Positions 7,763 through 16,334 of a stretch of 64,000 bases of DNA are shown here, piece by piece. The notes below the pieces were generated by a model that saw only the letters and a list, made by a program, of their open reading frames with translations, was not told the DNA's origin and did no database searches. The position numbers and the translations under genes are program-made. This DNA is from Amycolatopsis sp. WAC 01376. GTDB lineage: Bacteria; Actinomycetota; Actinomycetes; Mycobacteriales; Pseudonocardiaceae. The stretch lies in NCBI RefSeq assembly GCF_003947415.1, contig NZ_QHKL01000002.1, forward strand, positions 992,001 to 1,056,000, written 5' to 3'. Positions within the stretch are counted from its first letter, which is position 1. Every line of letters begins with the position of its first letter.

Positions 7763-9529
7763 ATGACGTCCTCGGTGAACGCGGCCGAACCGGCCTTCGA
7801 ATCCGTCGAACCGGTGCTGTCGACCCCGTGGTCCGCGCAGGTCGGACCCGGCAACGCGCTGCCGGAGTACCCGCGCCCGCGGCTGGTCCGGCGGCGCTGG
7901 CTGAACCTCAACGGAGTATGGGAGTACGCGGGCAGCGGCTCGCCCGGCGGGAGCGGATACGGCGAGCGGATCCTGGTGCCGTACCCGCCGGAGTCGGCGC
8001 TCTCCGGTATCGGGCGGCGCGACGAAACCCTGTGGTACCGCAAGGTGTTCCGGGTCCCGTCCGAATGGGACGGTCAGCGGGTGCTGCTCCATTTCGGCGC
8101 CGTCGACCAGTCCGCGACGGTCTGGGTCAACAACCAGCAGGTCGCCGTCCACGAAGGCGGGTACACGGCGTTCAGCGCGGACATCACCGACGTGCTGCGC
8201 CCGTCGGGATCGCAGGAACTGACCGTCCGCGCGACGGACCGGACCGACGCCTCGACGCACACCGTCGGCAAGCAGCGGAACGACGCGAAAGGGATCTTCT
8301 ACACCGCCGCTTCCGGCATCTGGCAGACCGTCTGGCTGGAGCCGGTGCCGTCCGCGTACGTCCGGGATCTCCAGGTGACGCCGGACCTCGACGGGGTGAC
8401 GGTTGTGCCCAAGGTCACAGGCGGCGCCCAGGTGGAAGCGATCGTCAGTGAGCCCGGTGGCGCGGAGGTGGCACGCGTCCTGGGGGAAGTGGGACGGCGG
8501 TTGCGCGCGGAGGTGCCTTCGCCGCGTCTGTGGACGCCGGACGATCCGTATCTCTACGACCTCGAAGTCCGCTTGCTCGACGAGAGCGGCAACGTGCTCG
8601 ACGCCGTCGAGTCCTACACCGGGCTCCGCACGATCGGGACGGTCACCGACGCCGAAGGCAGGCCGCGGATCGCGCTCAACGGCCGGATCACCTTCCTGCA
8701 CGGCCCACTCGACCAGGGCTACTGGCCGGACGGCGTCTACACCGCGCCCACCGACGAGGCGTTGCGGTTCGACCTGGAGAAGACCAAGGAGCTCGGCTTC
8801 AACTTCGTCCGCAAGCACGTCAAGGTCGAGCCGGAGCGCTGGTATTCCTGGGCGGACAGGCTGGGCCTGCTGGTCTGGCAGGACATGCCGTCGCTCACCG
8901 TCTCCTTCGACGGTCCGCCCGGGACGGCGCCCGATCCGGTGCCGGAGGCGAAGGCGCGGTTCGAAGCGGAGCTGACCGAGATGGTGGAGCAGCTGCGCGG
9001 GGTGTCCTCGATCGTCGGCTGGGTGCCGTTCAACGAGGGCTGGGGCGAGTTCGACACCGCGCGCGTCGCGGAACTGGTGAAACGCCTCGACCCGACCAGG
9101 CTCGTCGTCTCGAACAGTGGCGTGAACTGCTGTTTCTCGCGGCCGGACGCCGGTGCCGGCGACGTCTACGACGACCACACCTATGTGGGGCCGGGGAAAC
9201 CCGCTGTGAAGGACCACCGGGTGATCGTCGACGGCGAGTACGGCGGCCTCGGCCTTGTCCTCGACGAGCATCGCTGGCCGGGGGAGCCGCAGGCCTACGA
9301 GATGACGCTGACCTCGGCACAGCTCACGGAACGCTATGCCGAGGTCAGCGAGCGCCTCGAACGGTTCATCCCCGAAACCGGGCTCTCCGGCGCGATCTAC
9401 ACCCAGACCACCGACGTCGAAAACGAGGTCAACGGCCTGCTCACCTATGACAGGCGGGTGCTGAAGGCCGATCTCGCGACCGTGGCCGCCCGCAACCGCG
9501 CGGTCATCGCGGCGGGTCAGTCCGGCTGA
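7763..9529 (+). CDS. Glycoside hydrolase family 2 protein (beta-galactosidase/glucuronidase-like)
   Basis: 588 residues, cytosolic (no signal peptide). An N-terminal sugar-binding jelly roll (LNLNGVWEYAG ... TLWYRKVFRVPSEWDGQRVL ... FGAVDQSATVWVNN) and an immunoglobulin-like domain are followed by a TIM barrel. The acid/base glutamate is E425 in PFNEGWGEFDTARV and the probable nucleophile is E492 in VDGEYGGLG. The substrate cannot be told from sequence. A TTG one codon earlier is an alternative start. It is divergent from the glycosyltransferase and overlaps the following minus-strand small gene by 13 bases at the 3' end. It interrupts a gene order that is contiguous in mycobacteria. Confidence 0.85.
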   Translation: MTSSVNAAEPAFESVEPVLSTPWSAQVGPGNALPEYPRPRLVRRRWLNLNGVWEYAGSGSPGGSGYGERILVPYPPESALSGIGRRDETLWYRKVFRVPSEWDGQRVLLHFGAVDQSATVWVNNQQVAVHEGGYTAFSADITDVLRPSGSQELTVRATDRTDASTHTVGKQRNDAKGIFYTAASGIWQTVWLEPVPSAYVRDLQVTPDLDGVTVVPKVTGGAQVEAIVSEPGGAEVARVLGEVGRRLRAEVPSPRLWTPDDPYLYDLEVRLLDESGNVLDAVESYTGLRTIGTVTDAEGRPRIALNGRITFLHGPLDQGYWPDGVYTAPTDEALRFDLEKTKELGFNFVRKHVKVEPERWYSWADRLGLLVWQDMPSLTVSFDGPPGTAPDPVPEAKARFEAELTEMVEQLRGVSSIVGWVPFNEGWGEFDTARVAELVKRLDPTRLVVSNSGVNCCFSRPDAGAGDVYDDHTYVGPGKPAVKDHRVIVDGEYGGLGLVLDEHRWPGEPQAYEMTLTSAQLTERYAEVSERLERFIPETGLSGAIYTQTTDVENEVNGLLTYDRRVLKADLATVAARNRAVIAAGQSG

Positions 9530-9744
9530 GCCTCCACCGGCCCGCCCGGGTCCCGGACCCGGACGGGCACCCCGAGCAGCTGAGAAGGCAGCTGCCCGTG
9601 GTCGTGGCCGGGGGTCATCCACACGTCGATCGTGGGTGTCCCCTCGGCCTCGCCCTGTCCGACGCCGACCACTCCCGGTACGTCGTCGAGCCAGCGTGAC
9701 GCCGAGACGAGCGCGGCGTCGACATCCGGAGCTTCGTCGGTCAC
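9517..9744 (-). CDS. Small protein coupled to the trypsin-like protease gene
   Basis: 75 residues from a GTG at 9744 that overlaps the upstream protease stop by one base (TAGTG), so translation is coupled. It contains VPGVVGVGQGEAEGTPTIDV, which echoes the N-terminal segment NVVGVALGTK...KVITVLVDTK of the protease upstream. It may be a detached, duplicated prodomain-like unit, an inhibitor or a chaperone for the protease. It has no signal peptide or transmembrane segment. The function is not known. Confidence 0.6.
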   Translation of the reverse strand: MTDEAPDVDAALVSASRWLDDVPGVVGVGQGEAEGTPTIDVWMTPGHDHGQLPSQLLGVPVRVRDPGGPVEAQPD

Positions 9745-10814
9745 TACGGATGCACCCTGATCCCGAGCGACGCTTCGACCAGCGTGATCCGGTTGATCAC
9801 GGTGACCACCGGTGACCCCGCGAACAGCAGGCCGACGGCGTTCTCGTTCAGGTCCGCCACGATGCTGCCCGAGTCGCCACCGGCCGACATGTCGGTGGTC
9901 AGCAGCTGCTGCGCGAACCGGGCCACCCGGCCGCCGCCGTAGTTCACGTCGACGGTGGCGTTGATGTTCGTGATCCGGCCGGTCGTCCAGTTCGTGGTCC
10001 GGCCGGTCTTCTGCACCAACGTGCCGACCGCGGGCGCCACGTTGGTGCCCTTGAGGTCGCCGACCCAGAAGATCCGCCGGTCGAGGTCGTGGAACTGGCC
10101 TTCGGCGATCGCGGCGTCGACGAAGTTCAACGGCACCGGCTGCCCCGGCTGGATGAACTTGATCGGCACGAACCGGCTCAGCCTGGCGATGACGTCGGTG
10201 GGGACGACGCCGCCGTCGAACGGGCCGGGCTGCAGGATCGGGTCGCCGATGGCGGCGGCGTTCGAGTTCGCCAGCACGTGGTTGTTGCTCAGGATGTAGT
10301 ACCTCGGCGGCTTCCCCGGCAACGCGGTGGCGTCGTAGACGGCGGTGCCGTAGGTGCCGGCGGTGATCTTGAAGTGGCCGACGCTCAGCCCGCCGAACGC
10401 CGGGCGGAACCGTTTGGCCAGCGTGAACGGGCCGACCTGCTCGCGGGCAAGTTCGTCGGGGCGGGCGAGCGTCGGAGCAGGCGGCTCGTCGAGCATCGTG
10501 GCGGCACCGTTCGCCTTCGACGGTGCGATGCTCCGGCCCGCTTGCAGGACGCCGACTTCCTGGACGTCGGTGTGCACTCCGGCCAGCGTCGCCGGGACGA
10601 GGTCGTCCTCGCGGAGCATCTCGAGAGGCATCTTCGTGTCGACCAGGACCGTGATCACCTTCTCGCCGGTGTCCTGCCCGCCCGACCATTTGGTGCCGAG
10701 CGCGACACCCACGACGTTCTGTCTCGCGAGCAGTGCGTCCTGCTCGGCCGCTTGTACGCTCGCCAGTGAGAGGAATTCATCCGGGATCATATTGTTTTCG
10801 ATCACGTCGGCCAC
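9744..10814 (-). CDS. Trypsin-like serine peptidase
   Basis: 356 residues with a chymotrypsin-fold triad visible: His in YYILSNNHVLA, Asp in NFVDAAIAEGQ, Ser in MSAGGDSGSIVADL. An N-terminal domain of about 120 residues (QNVVGVALGTKWSGG, then VITVLVDTKM) precedes the protease core. There is no evident signal peptide, so it may act in the cytoplasm. Start is a GTG with GGGAAAG just upstream. It forms a two-gene unit with the 75-residue protein downstream. The substrate is unknown. Such cytoplasmic trypsin-like proteins are sometimes found in effector systems, but nothing here shows that. Confidence 0.75.
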   Translation of the reverse strand: MADVIENNMIPDEFLSLASVQAAEQDALLARQNVVGVALGTKWSGGQDTGEKVITVLVDTKMPLEMLREDDLVPATLAGVHTDVQEVGVLQAGRSIAPSKANGAATMLDEPPAPTLARPDELAREQVGPFTLAKRFRPAFGGLSVGHFKITAGTYGTAVYDATALPGKPPRYYILSNNHVLANSNAAAIGDPILQPGPFDGGVVPTDVIARLSRFVPIKFIQPGQPVPLNFVDAAIAEGQFHDLDRRIFWVGDLKGTNVAPAVGTLVQKTGRTTNWTTGRITNINATVDVNYGGGRVARFAQQLLTTDMSAGGDSGSIVADLNENAVGLLFAGSPVVTVINRITLVEASLGIRVHP

Positions 10815-11031
10815 ACTTTCCCGCTATTTTCGGATGGCTTGCAGGGAGTCCCGACGTGCGAGTCTTCTCCGGTGCCCGTGGTGGCGCCATAGGGCAATCG
10901 GGTAGACCGGTTCACTGTGGAACGGCAGGGTTTTCCTTGTAGGGCAAGGGTTTGTGATCGACCCACCGGACATCGCGCGAAGCGACGTCGCATTTTAGGG
11001 ACTTTGGTCCCTTCTTTCGCGGAAAAAGAAA
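10815..11031. other. Gap upstream of the protease gene, no gene seen
   Basis: About 217 bases between the protease start and the gpx terminator. It holds the protease promoter region by position. No convincing reading frame or clear operator was seen. Confidence 0.5.
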
Positions 11032-11067
11032 CGGGCGGTTCACCGGATCATTCCGGTGAACCGCCCG
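11032..11067 (-). terminator. Intrinsic terminator of the glutathione peroxidase gene
   Basis: Sixteen-base perfect arms CGGGCGGTTCACCGGA (11032-11047) and complement (11052-11067) with a 4-base loop. On the minus strand the stem is followed by TTTCTTTTT. Confidence 0.85.
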
Positions 11068-11086
11068 TTGCCGGGAAAAGCGTGAT

Positions 11087-11575
11087 TCAGGCGCCGACGG
11101 TCGCCTCGATCGCCTTGGTGATCGTGTCGTCTTCGGGTTCGGTGCGCGGGCGGAAACGTCCCACCACTTCACCGGACGGGGCGACGAGGAACTTCTCGAA
11201 GTTCCACTGCACGTCGCCGCCGGCGCCTTCCGCGTCGGCAGCCTTGGTCAGTTCGGCGTAGAGCGGGTGACGGGTTTCGCCGTTCACGTCCAGCTTTTCG
11301 AACAGCGGGAACGAAACGCCGTACGTCGTCGAGCAGAAGGTCTGGATCTCCTCGGCGGTGCCCGGCTCCTGCCCGGCGAACTGGTTGCACGGGAACCCGA
11401 CGACGGAGAAACCCTTGTCCGCGTAGCGTTCCTGCAGCTTCTCCAGCCCGGTGTACTGCGGCGTCAGCCCGCATTTCGACGCCACGTTCACCACCAGCAG
11501 CGTCTTGCCTTCGAGCGCGCCGAGCGTGGTGTCCTCGCCCGCGAGCGTCTTCAGCGGGATGTCGTGGATACCCAT
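11087..11575 (-). CDS. Glutathione peroxidase-family thiol peroxidase
   Basis: 162 residues. The peroxidatic cysteine lies in NVASKCGLTPQYTGLEKL (the position of selenocysteine in animal enzymes), followed by FPCNQFAGQEPG and WNFEKFLVAPSGEVVGRF, the Gln and Trp/Asn catalytic segments. In bacteria these usually act as thioredoxin-dependent peroxidases. The ATG at 11575 is preferred because AAAGGGG lies 6 bases upstream; an ATG at 11593 overlaps the branching-enzyme stop (ATGA) but has a poorly spaced ribosome site. Last gene of the methyltransferase - GH57 unit, with a terminator after it. Confidence 0.9.
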   Translation of the reverse strand: MGIHDIPLKTLAGEDTTLGALEGKTLLVVNVASKCGLTPQYTGLEKLQERYADKGFSVVGFPCNQFAGQEPGTAEEIQTFCSTTYGVSFPLFEKLDVNGETRHPLYAELTKAADAEGAGGDVQWNFEKFLVAPSGEVVGRFRPRTEPEDDTITKAIEATVGA

Positions 11576-11589
11576 GGTTGCCCCTTTCG

Positions 11590-13101
11590 TCATTTCCTCA
11601 GCAGGTCACGCGCGTCGACATGGCCGAAGGGTCCGTCGTCGCGCCGGAAAGCGGCCGCGGTCTCCCGCGCGCGGTCGAGCGCTCCCTCGCGGAGCAGTCC
11701 GGCGAGCGTGTCGAACCGTTCGGTGTGCACTTTCGCCCGCCGCCGCGCGTAGTCGGCGGCGGAATCCTTGGTGACCATGAACGCCCAGTCGCTCGAAAGC
11801 GCCAGCATCGCTTCGGCGACGGCCTGATCGCGGACGGCGTCCCGCGTCGTCGTGTCCATCCCGGTGACCAGGTCGAGCATCCGGTGCTGCAGCGCGGTGT
11901 TGTCCCGCACCATGTCGGCGACCTGCTCGCCGTCCCAGACCCGCCAATCCTTGCCCGATCCCCACGACGACGCCGGGAGGTCGACCTTCCCGCCGAGGTG
12001 GCCGGCTTCGAGCGCGCCCTTGAGCGTGGTGACGCGGACGCCCGCCTCGGGCAGCGCGCGCAGGACTCCTTCGAGCCAGGCGGGGCCCTCGTGCCACCAA
12101 TGCCCGAACAGTTCGGTGTCGTACGCGGCGACGACGAGCGATTCGCGGCCGTGCTCGGCCTTGAGTGAGCGCAACCGGGCGACGACGGTGTCGACGAAGT
12201 CCTGGACGTGGCCGCCGAGGGTGGCCGCCGCCATCGCCGGGTCGTACGGCGCCTTGTCCGGCGGCTCGACGGTCTTGCCGGTCACCCTGGACGGCTTGAG
12301 GCCGACTTCGTGTGCCCAGGTGTGGAAATCGCGATAGGCGGCGTGGCCGGGGTAGCCGGCCTTCGGCGACCAGACGCGGTACGTGACTTCGAGATCGCGG
12401 CCGAAGCAGACGACGTCGGAATCGCCGACGGTCCGCGCCGCCGACGTGTCGCCGTGCAGGGACGGGCCGTCGACCATGAAGCGCTGGACACCCGCGGCGG
12501 TGTAACCGGCTTCCATGCCGGGTTCGTAACCGCACTCAGGTGCCCAAATGCCTTCGGGACGCCGTCCGATCCGCAGTGCGGTGTCGGCGAGGCCGCCGCG
12601 CAGCATGAAGTCGCGGACGGCCGGGTCGAGCAGCGGCTGGAACGGATGCGCCAGCGGGCCGCCGAGCAGTTCGATCGTCCGGTTGTCCACAAAGGACCGG
12701 AGAATCGGAGAGAAACCGTGACGCCATTGGGTTTCGAGTTCTTCCGACGCCTTGGTGGCGGTCCGGTACTCGCTCGCCGCGAGGTCGCGCAGCAGTGGGT
12801 CGCCACGCCAGAGCGTGGACGCGTGCCAGGCGCGCAGCTGCCAATGCCCGAGCCAGTCGTGGAAGGCGTCGATGCAGTACGGGTCGTCTAGCTGGGCGGC
12901 GAGGATCGGCGTCATGCCGAGCGTGAGGACGTCTTCGCGGCCCTCGTCGGCGAAGCGGCGCAGGAGATCGACCATCGGCAGGTAGGAATGCGCCCACGCC
13001 TGGTAGAGCCATTCTTCGCCGACCGGCCAGGAACCGTGGTGCGGCAGCCACGGCAGATGGCTGTGCACGACGAGGCAGAACGTGCCCTCGTATTCGGTCA
13101 T
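11590..13101 (-). CDS. GH57-family 1,4-alpha-glucan branching enzyme (Rv3031-like)
   Basis: 503 residues. It starts with the GH57 beta strand LVVHSHLPWLPHHG. The nucleophile glutamate is E189 in GIWAPECGYEPG and the acid/base aspartate is D328 in VVAAYDTELFGHWW. Length and motifs match the cytosolic branching enzymes that act with the Rv3032-type glucan synthase and a methyltransferase in methylglucose lipopolysaccharide synthesis in mycobacteria. It overlaps the methyltransferase upstream by 4 bases (ATGA), so the two are made together. Confidence 0.87.
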   Translation of the reverse strand: MTEYEGTFCLVVHSHLPWLPHHGSWPVGEEWLYQAWAHSYLPMVDLLRRFADEGREDVLTLGMTPILAAQLDDPYCIDAFHDWLGHWQLRAWHASTLWRGDPLLRDLAASEYRTATKASEELETQWRHGFSPILRSFVDNRTIELLGGPLAHPFQPLLDPAVRDFMLRGGLADTALRIGRRPEGIWAPECGYEPGMEAGYTAAGVQRFMVDGPSLHGDTSAARTVGDSDVVCFGRDLEVTYRVWSPKAGYPGHAAYRDFHTWAHEVGLKPSRVTGKTVEPPDKAPYDPAMAAATLGGHVQDFVDTVVARLRSLKAEHGRESLVVAAYDTELFGHWWHEGPAWLEGVLRALPEAGVRVTTLKGALEAGHLGGKVDLPASSWGSGKDWRVWDGEQVADMVRDNTALQHRMLDLVTGMDTTTRDAVRDQAVAEAMLALSSDWAFMVTKDSAADYARRRAKVHTERFDTLAGLLREGALDRARETAAAFRRDDGPFGHVDARDLLRK

Positions 13102-13871
13102 CGGCGCACCGCCACGGCGACGAGGTCGAGGCTGGCGTCGAGGTCCTCACCGTGGACGTCGAAATCCGCGGCCTGGATGGCTTCGACGTCGGCGAGCAGT
13201 TCCGCGGGCCAGGTCGCCTGCCCCGGAAGCTGCCCCATGACGACGTCGAGCTGGGCGTCGATGATCGAGCCGCCGTACTTGGCGTCGAGCTTCGCGACGC
13301 CCTCGCCGTGGTGGAGGCCGTGCAGCGTCTCGACCTCGAAACCGGCGTCACGCAGCAGTTCGTCCAATTCGGACGGTGCGAGTTCCCTGGTGTGGAACGG
13401 GTTGAGCGGGGTGTCGCTGTCCGGCGTGAAGGTCAGCCGGTTGGGTGTGGTGACGATCAGCCGTCCGCCGGGGGAGAGCACGCGGTGGCATTCGGCGAGG
13501 AAAGCACCTTGGTCCCAGAGGTGCTCGATCACCTGGAAGTTGGCGACGACGTCGACCGAGGCGTCCCGTAGCGGCAGGAACACCAGGTTCGCCCTGGTCA
13601 CGCCGATGCCGGGGTAGCGGCGGGCGACGTGCTCGGTGGTGGGGGCGTCGTAGTCGAGCGCGAGCACCCGCTCGGCGACGGTGGCGATGAGTCCGGCGCC
13701 GTAGCCCTCGCCACAGCCGGCCTCCAGGACGGTCTTGCCTTCGCACAGCGGCAGGAGCCTTTGGTACGCGGCCTCGTGACGGCGGTACCAGTAGTTTTCC
13801 TCGGCGATGCCCGGCACGGTGCGTTCACCGGTGAGGTGCAGCGCTTCGGCCCTGGTGGCTGGGGTGGTCAC
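13098..13871 (-). CDS. SAM-dependent methyltransferase (Rv3030-like)
   Basis: 257 residues, class I Rossmann methyltransferase. Motif I is VLEAGCGEGYGAGLI, the acidic end of strand 2 is LALDYD, and FQVIEHLWDQGAFL gives the later motifs. It begins at a GTG. It is the first gene of the unit methyltransferase - GH57 - peroxidase. By synteny with mycobacteria it may methylate a glucan or a precursor. The sugar position methylated cannot be read from sequence. Confidence 0.82.
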   Translation of the reverse strand: MTTPATRAEALHLTGERTVPGIAEENYWYRRHEAAYQRLLPLCEGKTVLEAGCGEGYGAGLIATVAERVLALDYDAPTTEHVARRYPGIGVTRANLVFLPLRDASVDVVANFQVIEHLWDQGAFLAECHRVLSPGGRLIVTTPNRLTFTPDSDTPLNPFHTRELAPSELDELLRDAGFEVETLHGLHHGEGVAKLDAKYGGSIIDAQLDVVMGQLPGQATWPAELLADVEAIQAADFDVHGEDLDASLDLVAVAVRR

Positions 13872-13908
13872 GCCGCGACCCTACCGGCCGGTCACTTCCA
13901 ACCCCTCC

Positions 13909-13970
13909 GCAGTTAGTCCTCTCGATGCGGTCCTTGCACGCGCAAGGACCGCATCGAGAGGACTAACTGC
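13909..13970. repeat. Very long perfect hairpin with TTAGTCCTCT motif
   Basis: Two 29-base perfect arms (13909-13937 and 13942-13970) around the loop ACGC. The outer part reads GCAGTTAGTCCTCTCGATGC. It lies in a gap between divergent genes, so it is not a simple terminator of either. The motif TTAGTCCTCT recurs in hairpins at 25363 and 37816. Confidence 0.75.
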
Positions 13971-14006
13971 GTGTCACGTTTCGCGGCGCTGTCCAGTCCA
14001 GGAGGT

Positions 14007-14447
14007 ATGCAAAGGACATTCACCCGCGTACTGCTCGTCGTCTTCGGTCTCATCGAACTGCCCGTCGGGCTGTGGCCGCTGTTCAGCCCGGACGGCTTCT
14101 ACCGGGACTTCCCGGGATTCCGCACCGGCTGGGTGGCGATGGACGGCCCCTTCAACGAACACCTGATCCGCGACTTCGGCGGCCTCAACCTGGCGCTCGC
14201 CGCCATCCTGATCGGCGCCGCCGTGATCGGGACGACCGCCGTGGCCAGGCTCGCGGCGCTCGCGACCTTCCTCTTCGGACTGCCGCACTTCCTCTACCAC
14301 CTCGGCCACGTCTCGCATTTCGAGCCGGTGGACCAGGTGCTGATCGTCGCGACGACGGCGCTGGGCGCGGTGCTCCCGGTGGTGCTGGCACTGATCCCTT
14401 CGCGGGTGTCGATTCCCAAAGAAGGGGCTACACCGGCGACACCGTGA
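14007..14447 (+). CDS. Four-helix membrane protein of unknown function
   Basis: 146 residues with four predicted hydrophobic segments (VLLVVFGLIELPVGLWPL; LALAAILIGAAVIGTT; ARLAALATFLFGLPHF; VLIVATTALGAVLPVVLA). Conserved-looking loops are FYRDFPGF and MDGPFNEHLIRDFGGLN. The layout resembles small DUF4345-like proteins. The ATG at 14007 is used although AGGAGG is only one base away; the GTG at 13971 would begin at the edge of the hairpin. Its 3' end overlaps the convergent degV gene by 20 bases. Confidence 0.65.
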   Translation: MQRTFTRVLLVVFGLIELPVGLWPLFSPDGFYRDFPGFRTGWVAMDGPFNEHLIRDFGGLNLALAAILIGAAVIGTTAVARLAALATFLFGLPHFLYHLGHVSHFEPVDQVLIVATTALGAVLPVVLALIPSRVSIPKEGATPATP

Positions 14448-15279
14448 TGCCGATGGCGCCGGGGCCGAGGTGTGCGCCGAGGATCATGCTGGCGTCGACC
14501 AGGGTGCTGTCGACCATCCGGGGCAGCCGCGCCCGCAGCCGCCCGCCGATCTCGAGGTCGCGTTCGTCGGGGCCGAACCTGGTGATGGCCACCTCGACGT
14601 CCCGGTCGCCCGCGCATTCCACCGCGAGGTCGACGAGTTTGTTGAGCGCGCGTCGCTGGCCCGGCACCCGGGTCAGCTGCGCGACCTCGCCGTTCTTCAG
14701 TGTGAGCAGGGGTTTGATCGAGAACGCCGAACCGAGGAACGCCTGCGCGGCGCCGATCCGGCCGCCACGCCGCAGGAACTCCAGCGTGTCGACGTAGAGG
14801 ATCTCCCGGCTGCCGCGGAACCGGCGTTCGGCGGCGTCGATGACCCGGGTGGCCTGCCCGCCGGCGGCGGCGACCTTGGCCGCCGAGGTGGCCGCGAAGC
14901 CGAGGCTCATCCCGGTGGTCCCGCTGTCGAGGACGTGGACCGGGACGCTCACCTGCTGGGCGGCCTCGCGGGCGGCGTTCACCGTCTCCGACATCCGGCC
15001 CGAGATGTGGATGCTGACGATCGCCGAGGCGCCCTTGCTCGCGGCGTCCTGGAACGCCCAGAAGAACGCGGCGACCTCGGGCGGTGCCGTCTTCACCGGC
15101 GTGCCCGCCCGCAGATGGCCGATGATTTCCTCGCGGTCGTAGCGGTTCTCTTCGTCGAACTGCTCTCCGACCTGCAATTGGACCTGAACGACGCCGATTC
15201 CCCAGCGTTCGGCGACCGGGACGGGAAGGCAGGCGGTCGAGTCCGTGATCACGGCGACGGGGCCGGGCATGGAACGCAT
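14428..15279 (-). CDS. DegV family fatty-acid-binding protein
   Basis: 283 residues. The typical DegV start VAVITDSTACLP, the SGRMSETVNAA segment and the fatty-acid-head-group region (LDSGTTGMSLGF) are present, as is EFLRRGGRIGAAQAFLG. Family members bind fatty acids and in Firmicutes feed fatty acid kinase; the role in actinomycetes is unclear. The ATG at 15279 gives the usual family length; an extended frame upstream lacks family sequence. Divergent from etfB. Confidence 0.85.
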   Translation of the reverse strand: MRSMPGPVAVITDSTACLPVPVAERWGIGVVQVQLQVGEQFDEENRYDREEIIGHLRAGTPVKTAPPEVAAFFWAFQDAASKGASAIVSIHISGRMSETVNAAREAAQQVSVPVHVLDSGTTGMSLGFAATSAAKVAAAGGQATRVIDAAERRFRGSREILYVDTLEFLRRGGRIGAAQAFLGSAFSIKPLLTLKNGEVAQLTRVPGQRRALNKLVDLAVECAGDRDVEVAITRFGPDERDLEIGGRLRARLPRMVDSTLVDASMILGAHLGPGAIGITVSPV

Positions 15280-15522
15280 GGTGGGGCAGGTTAGCCCGTC
15301 GCACACACCGGGAGTACCCCGGAATACGGCCGTTCGGGTTAGTCGCCCGGTTACACTCACTTCCGGGTGAATTACCTGGACGATGGTCCCACTAAAACGT
15401 GCATCCAGGTGAATGAGGTCACCTCGGCGGGCCGCGGCGCTGAAATGGCCCTAATCTACCGGCCAGTAGAGCTGTTGCCCCGTGGCCGACGCCGGCCACT
15501 AACGGGAGGTCGAAGTAGACCC

Positions 15523-16308
15523 ATGACGAACATCGTTGTCCTGGTCAAGCAGGTACCGGACACCTACTCGGAGCGCAAGCTCTCCGGTGCCGACAACACT
15601 CTTGACCGCGAATCCGCCGACGCCGTGCTCGACGAGATCAACGAGAAGGCCGTCGAAGAAGCCCTGAAGATCAAGGAAGCGGGCGAGGGCGAGGTCACCG
15701 TCGTCTCGGTGGGTCCCGACCGCGCGACCGACGCGATCCGCAAGGCGCTTTCCATGGGTGCCGACAAGGCCATCCACGTCTCCGACGAGGCCCTTCACGG
15801 CTCCGACGCGATCGCCACCGCCAAGGTGCTGGCCGCCGCGATCTCGAAGGTCGAAGGCTTCGACCTGGTCATCACCGGTAACGAGGCCTCCGACGGCCGC
15901 GGTGGCGCCGTGCCGGCGATCATCGCCGAGCTGCTCGGCCTGCCGCAGCTGACCCACGTGAACGAGCTGACCGTCGACGGCACCTCGATCAAGGCCGACC
16001 GCTACACCGAGGACGGCGTCACGCACCTCGAGGCGAACCTGCCCGCGGTGGTGAGCGTCGGCGAGAAGATCAACGAGCCGCGCTACCCCTCCTTCAAGGG
16101 CATCATGGCCGCGAAGAAGAAGCCGGTCGAGACGCTGACCGTCGCGGACCTTGGCGTCGACGCCGGCGAGGTCGGCCTCGGCAACGCCTGGTCGTCCGTG
16201 CTCGAAGCCTCCCCGAAGCCGCCGCGCACCGCCGGTGAGCGCGTCGAGGACGAGGGTGACGGCGGCAGCAAGGTGGCCGCCTACCTGGTCGCGCAGAAGC
16301 TCATCTGA
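15523..16308 (+). CDS. etfB: Electron transfer flavoprotein beta subunit
   Basis: 261 residues, starting MTNIVVLVKQVPDTYSERKL as is usual for FixA/EtfB. Family segments include DEINEKAVEEALKIKE, the nucleotide (AMP)-binding region VITGNEASDGRGGAVP and INEPRYPSFKGIMAAKKKP. With EtfA it forms the FAD/AMP heterodimer that carries electrons from acyl-CoA dehydrogenases to the membrane quinone pool. The ATG at 15523 is preferred over upstream in-frame starts because the family begins here. etfA follows 26 bases later, so they form an operon. Confidence 0.95.
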   Translation: MTNIVVLVKQVPDTYSERKLSGADNTLDRESADAVLDEINEKAVEEALKIKEAGEGEVTVVSVGPDRATDAIRKALSMGADKAIHVSDEALHGSDAIATAKVLAAAISKVEGFDLVITGNEASDGRGGAVPAIIAELLGLPQLTHVNELTVDGTSIKADRYTEDGVTHLEANLPAVVSVGEKINEPRYPSFKGIMAAKKKPVETLTVADLGVDAGEVGLGNAWSSVLEASPKPPRTAGERVEDEGDGGSKVAAYLVAQKLI

Positions 16309-16334
16309 GACAGGTTTCGAGGAGGAATAGGGAA

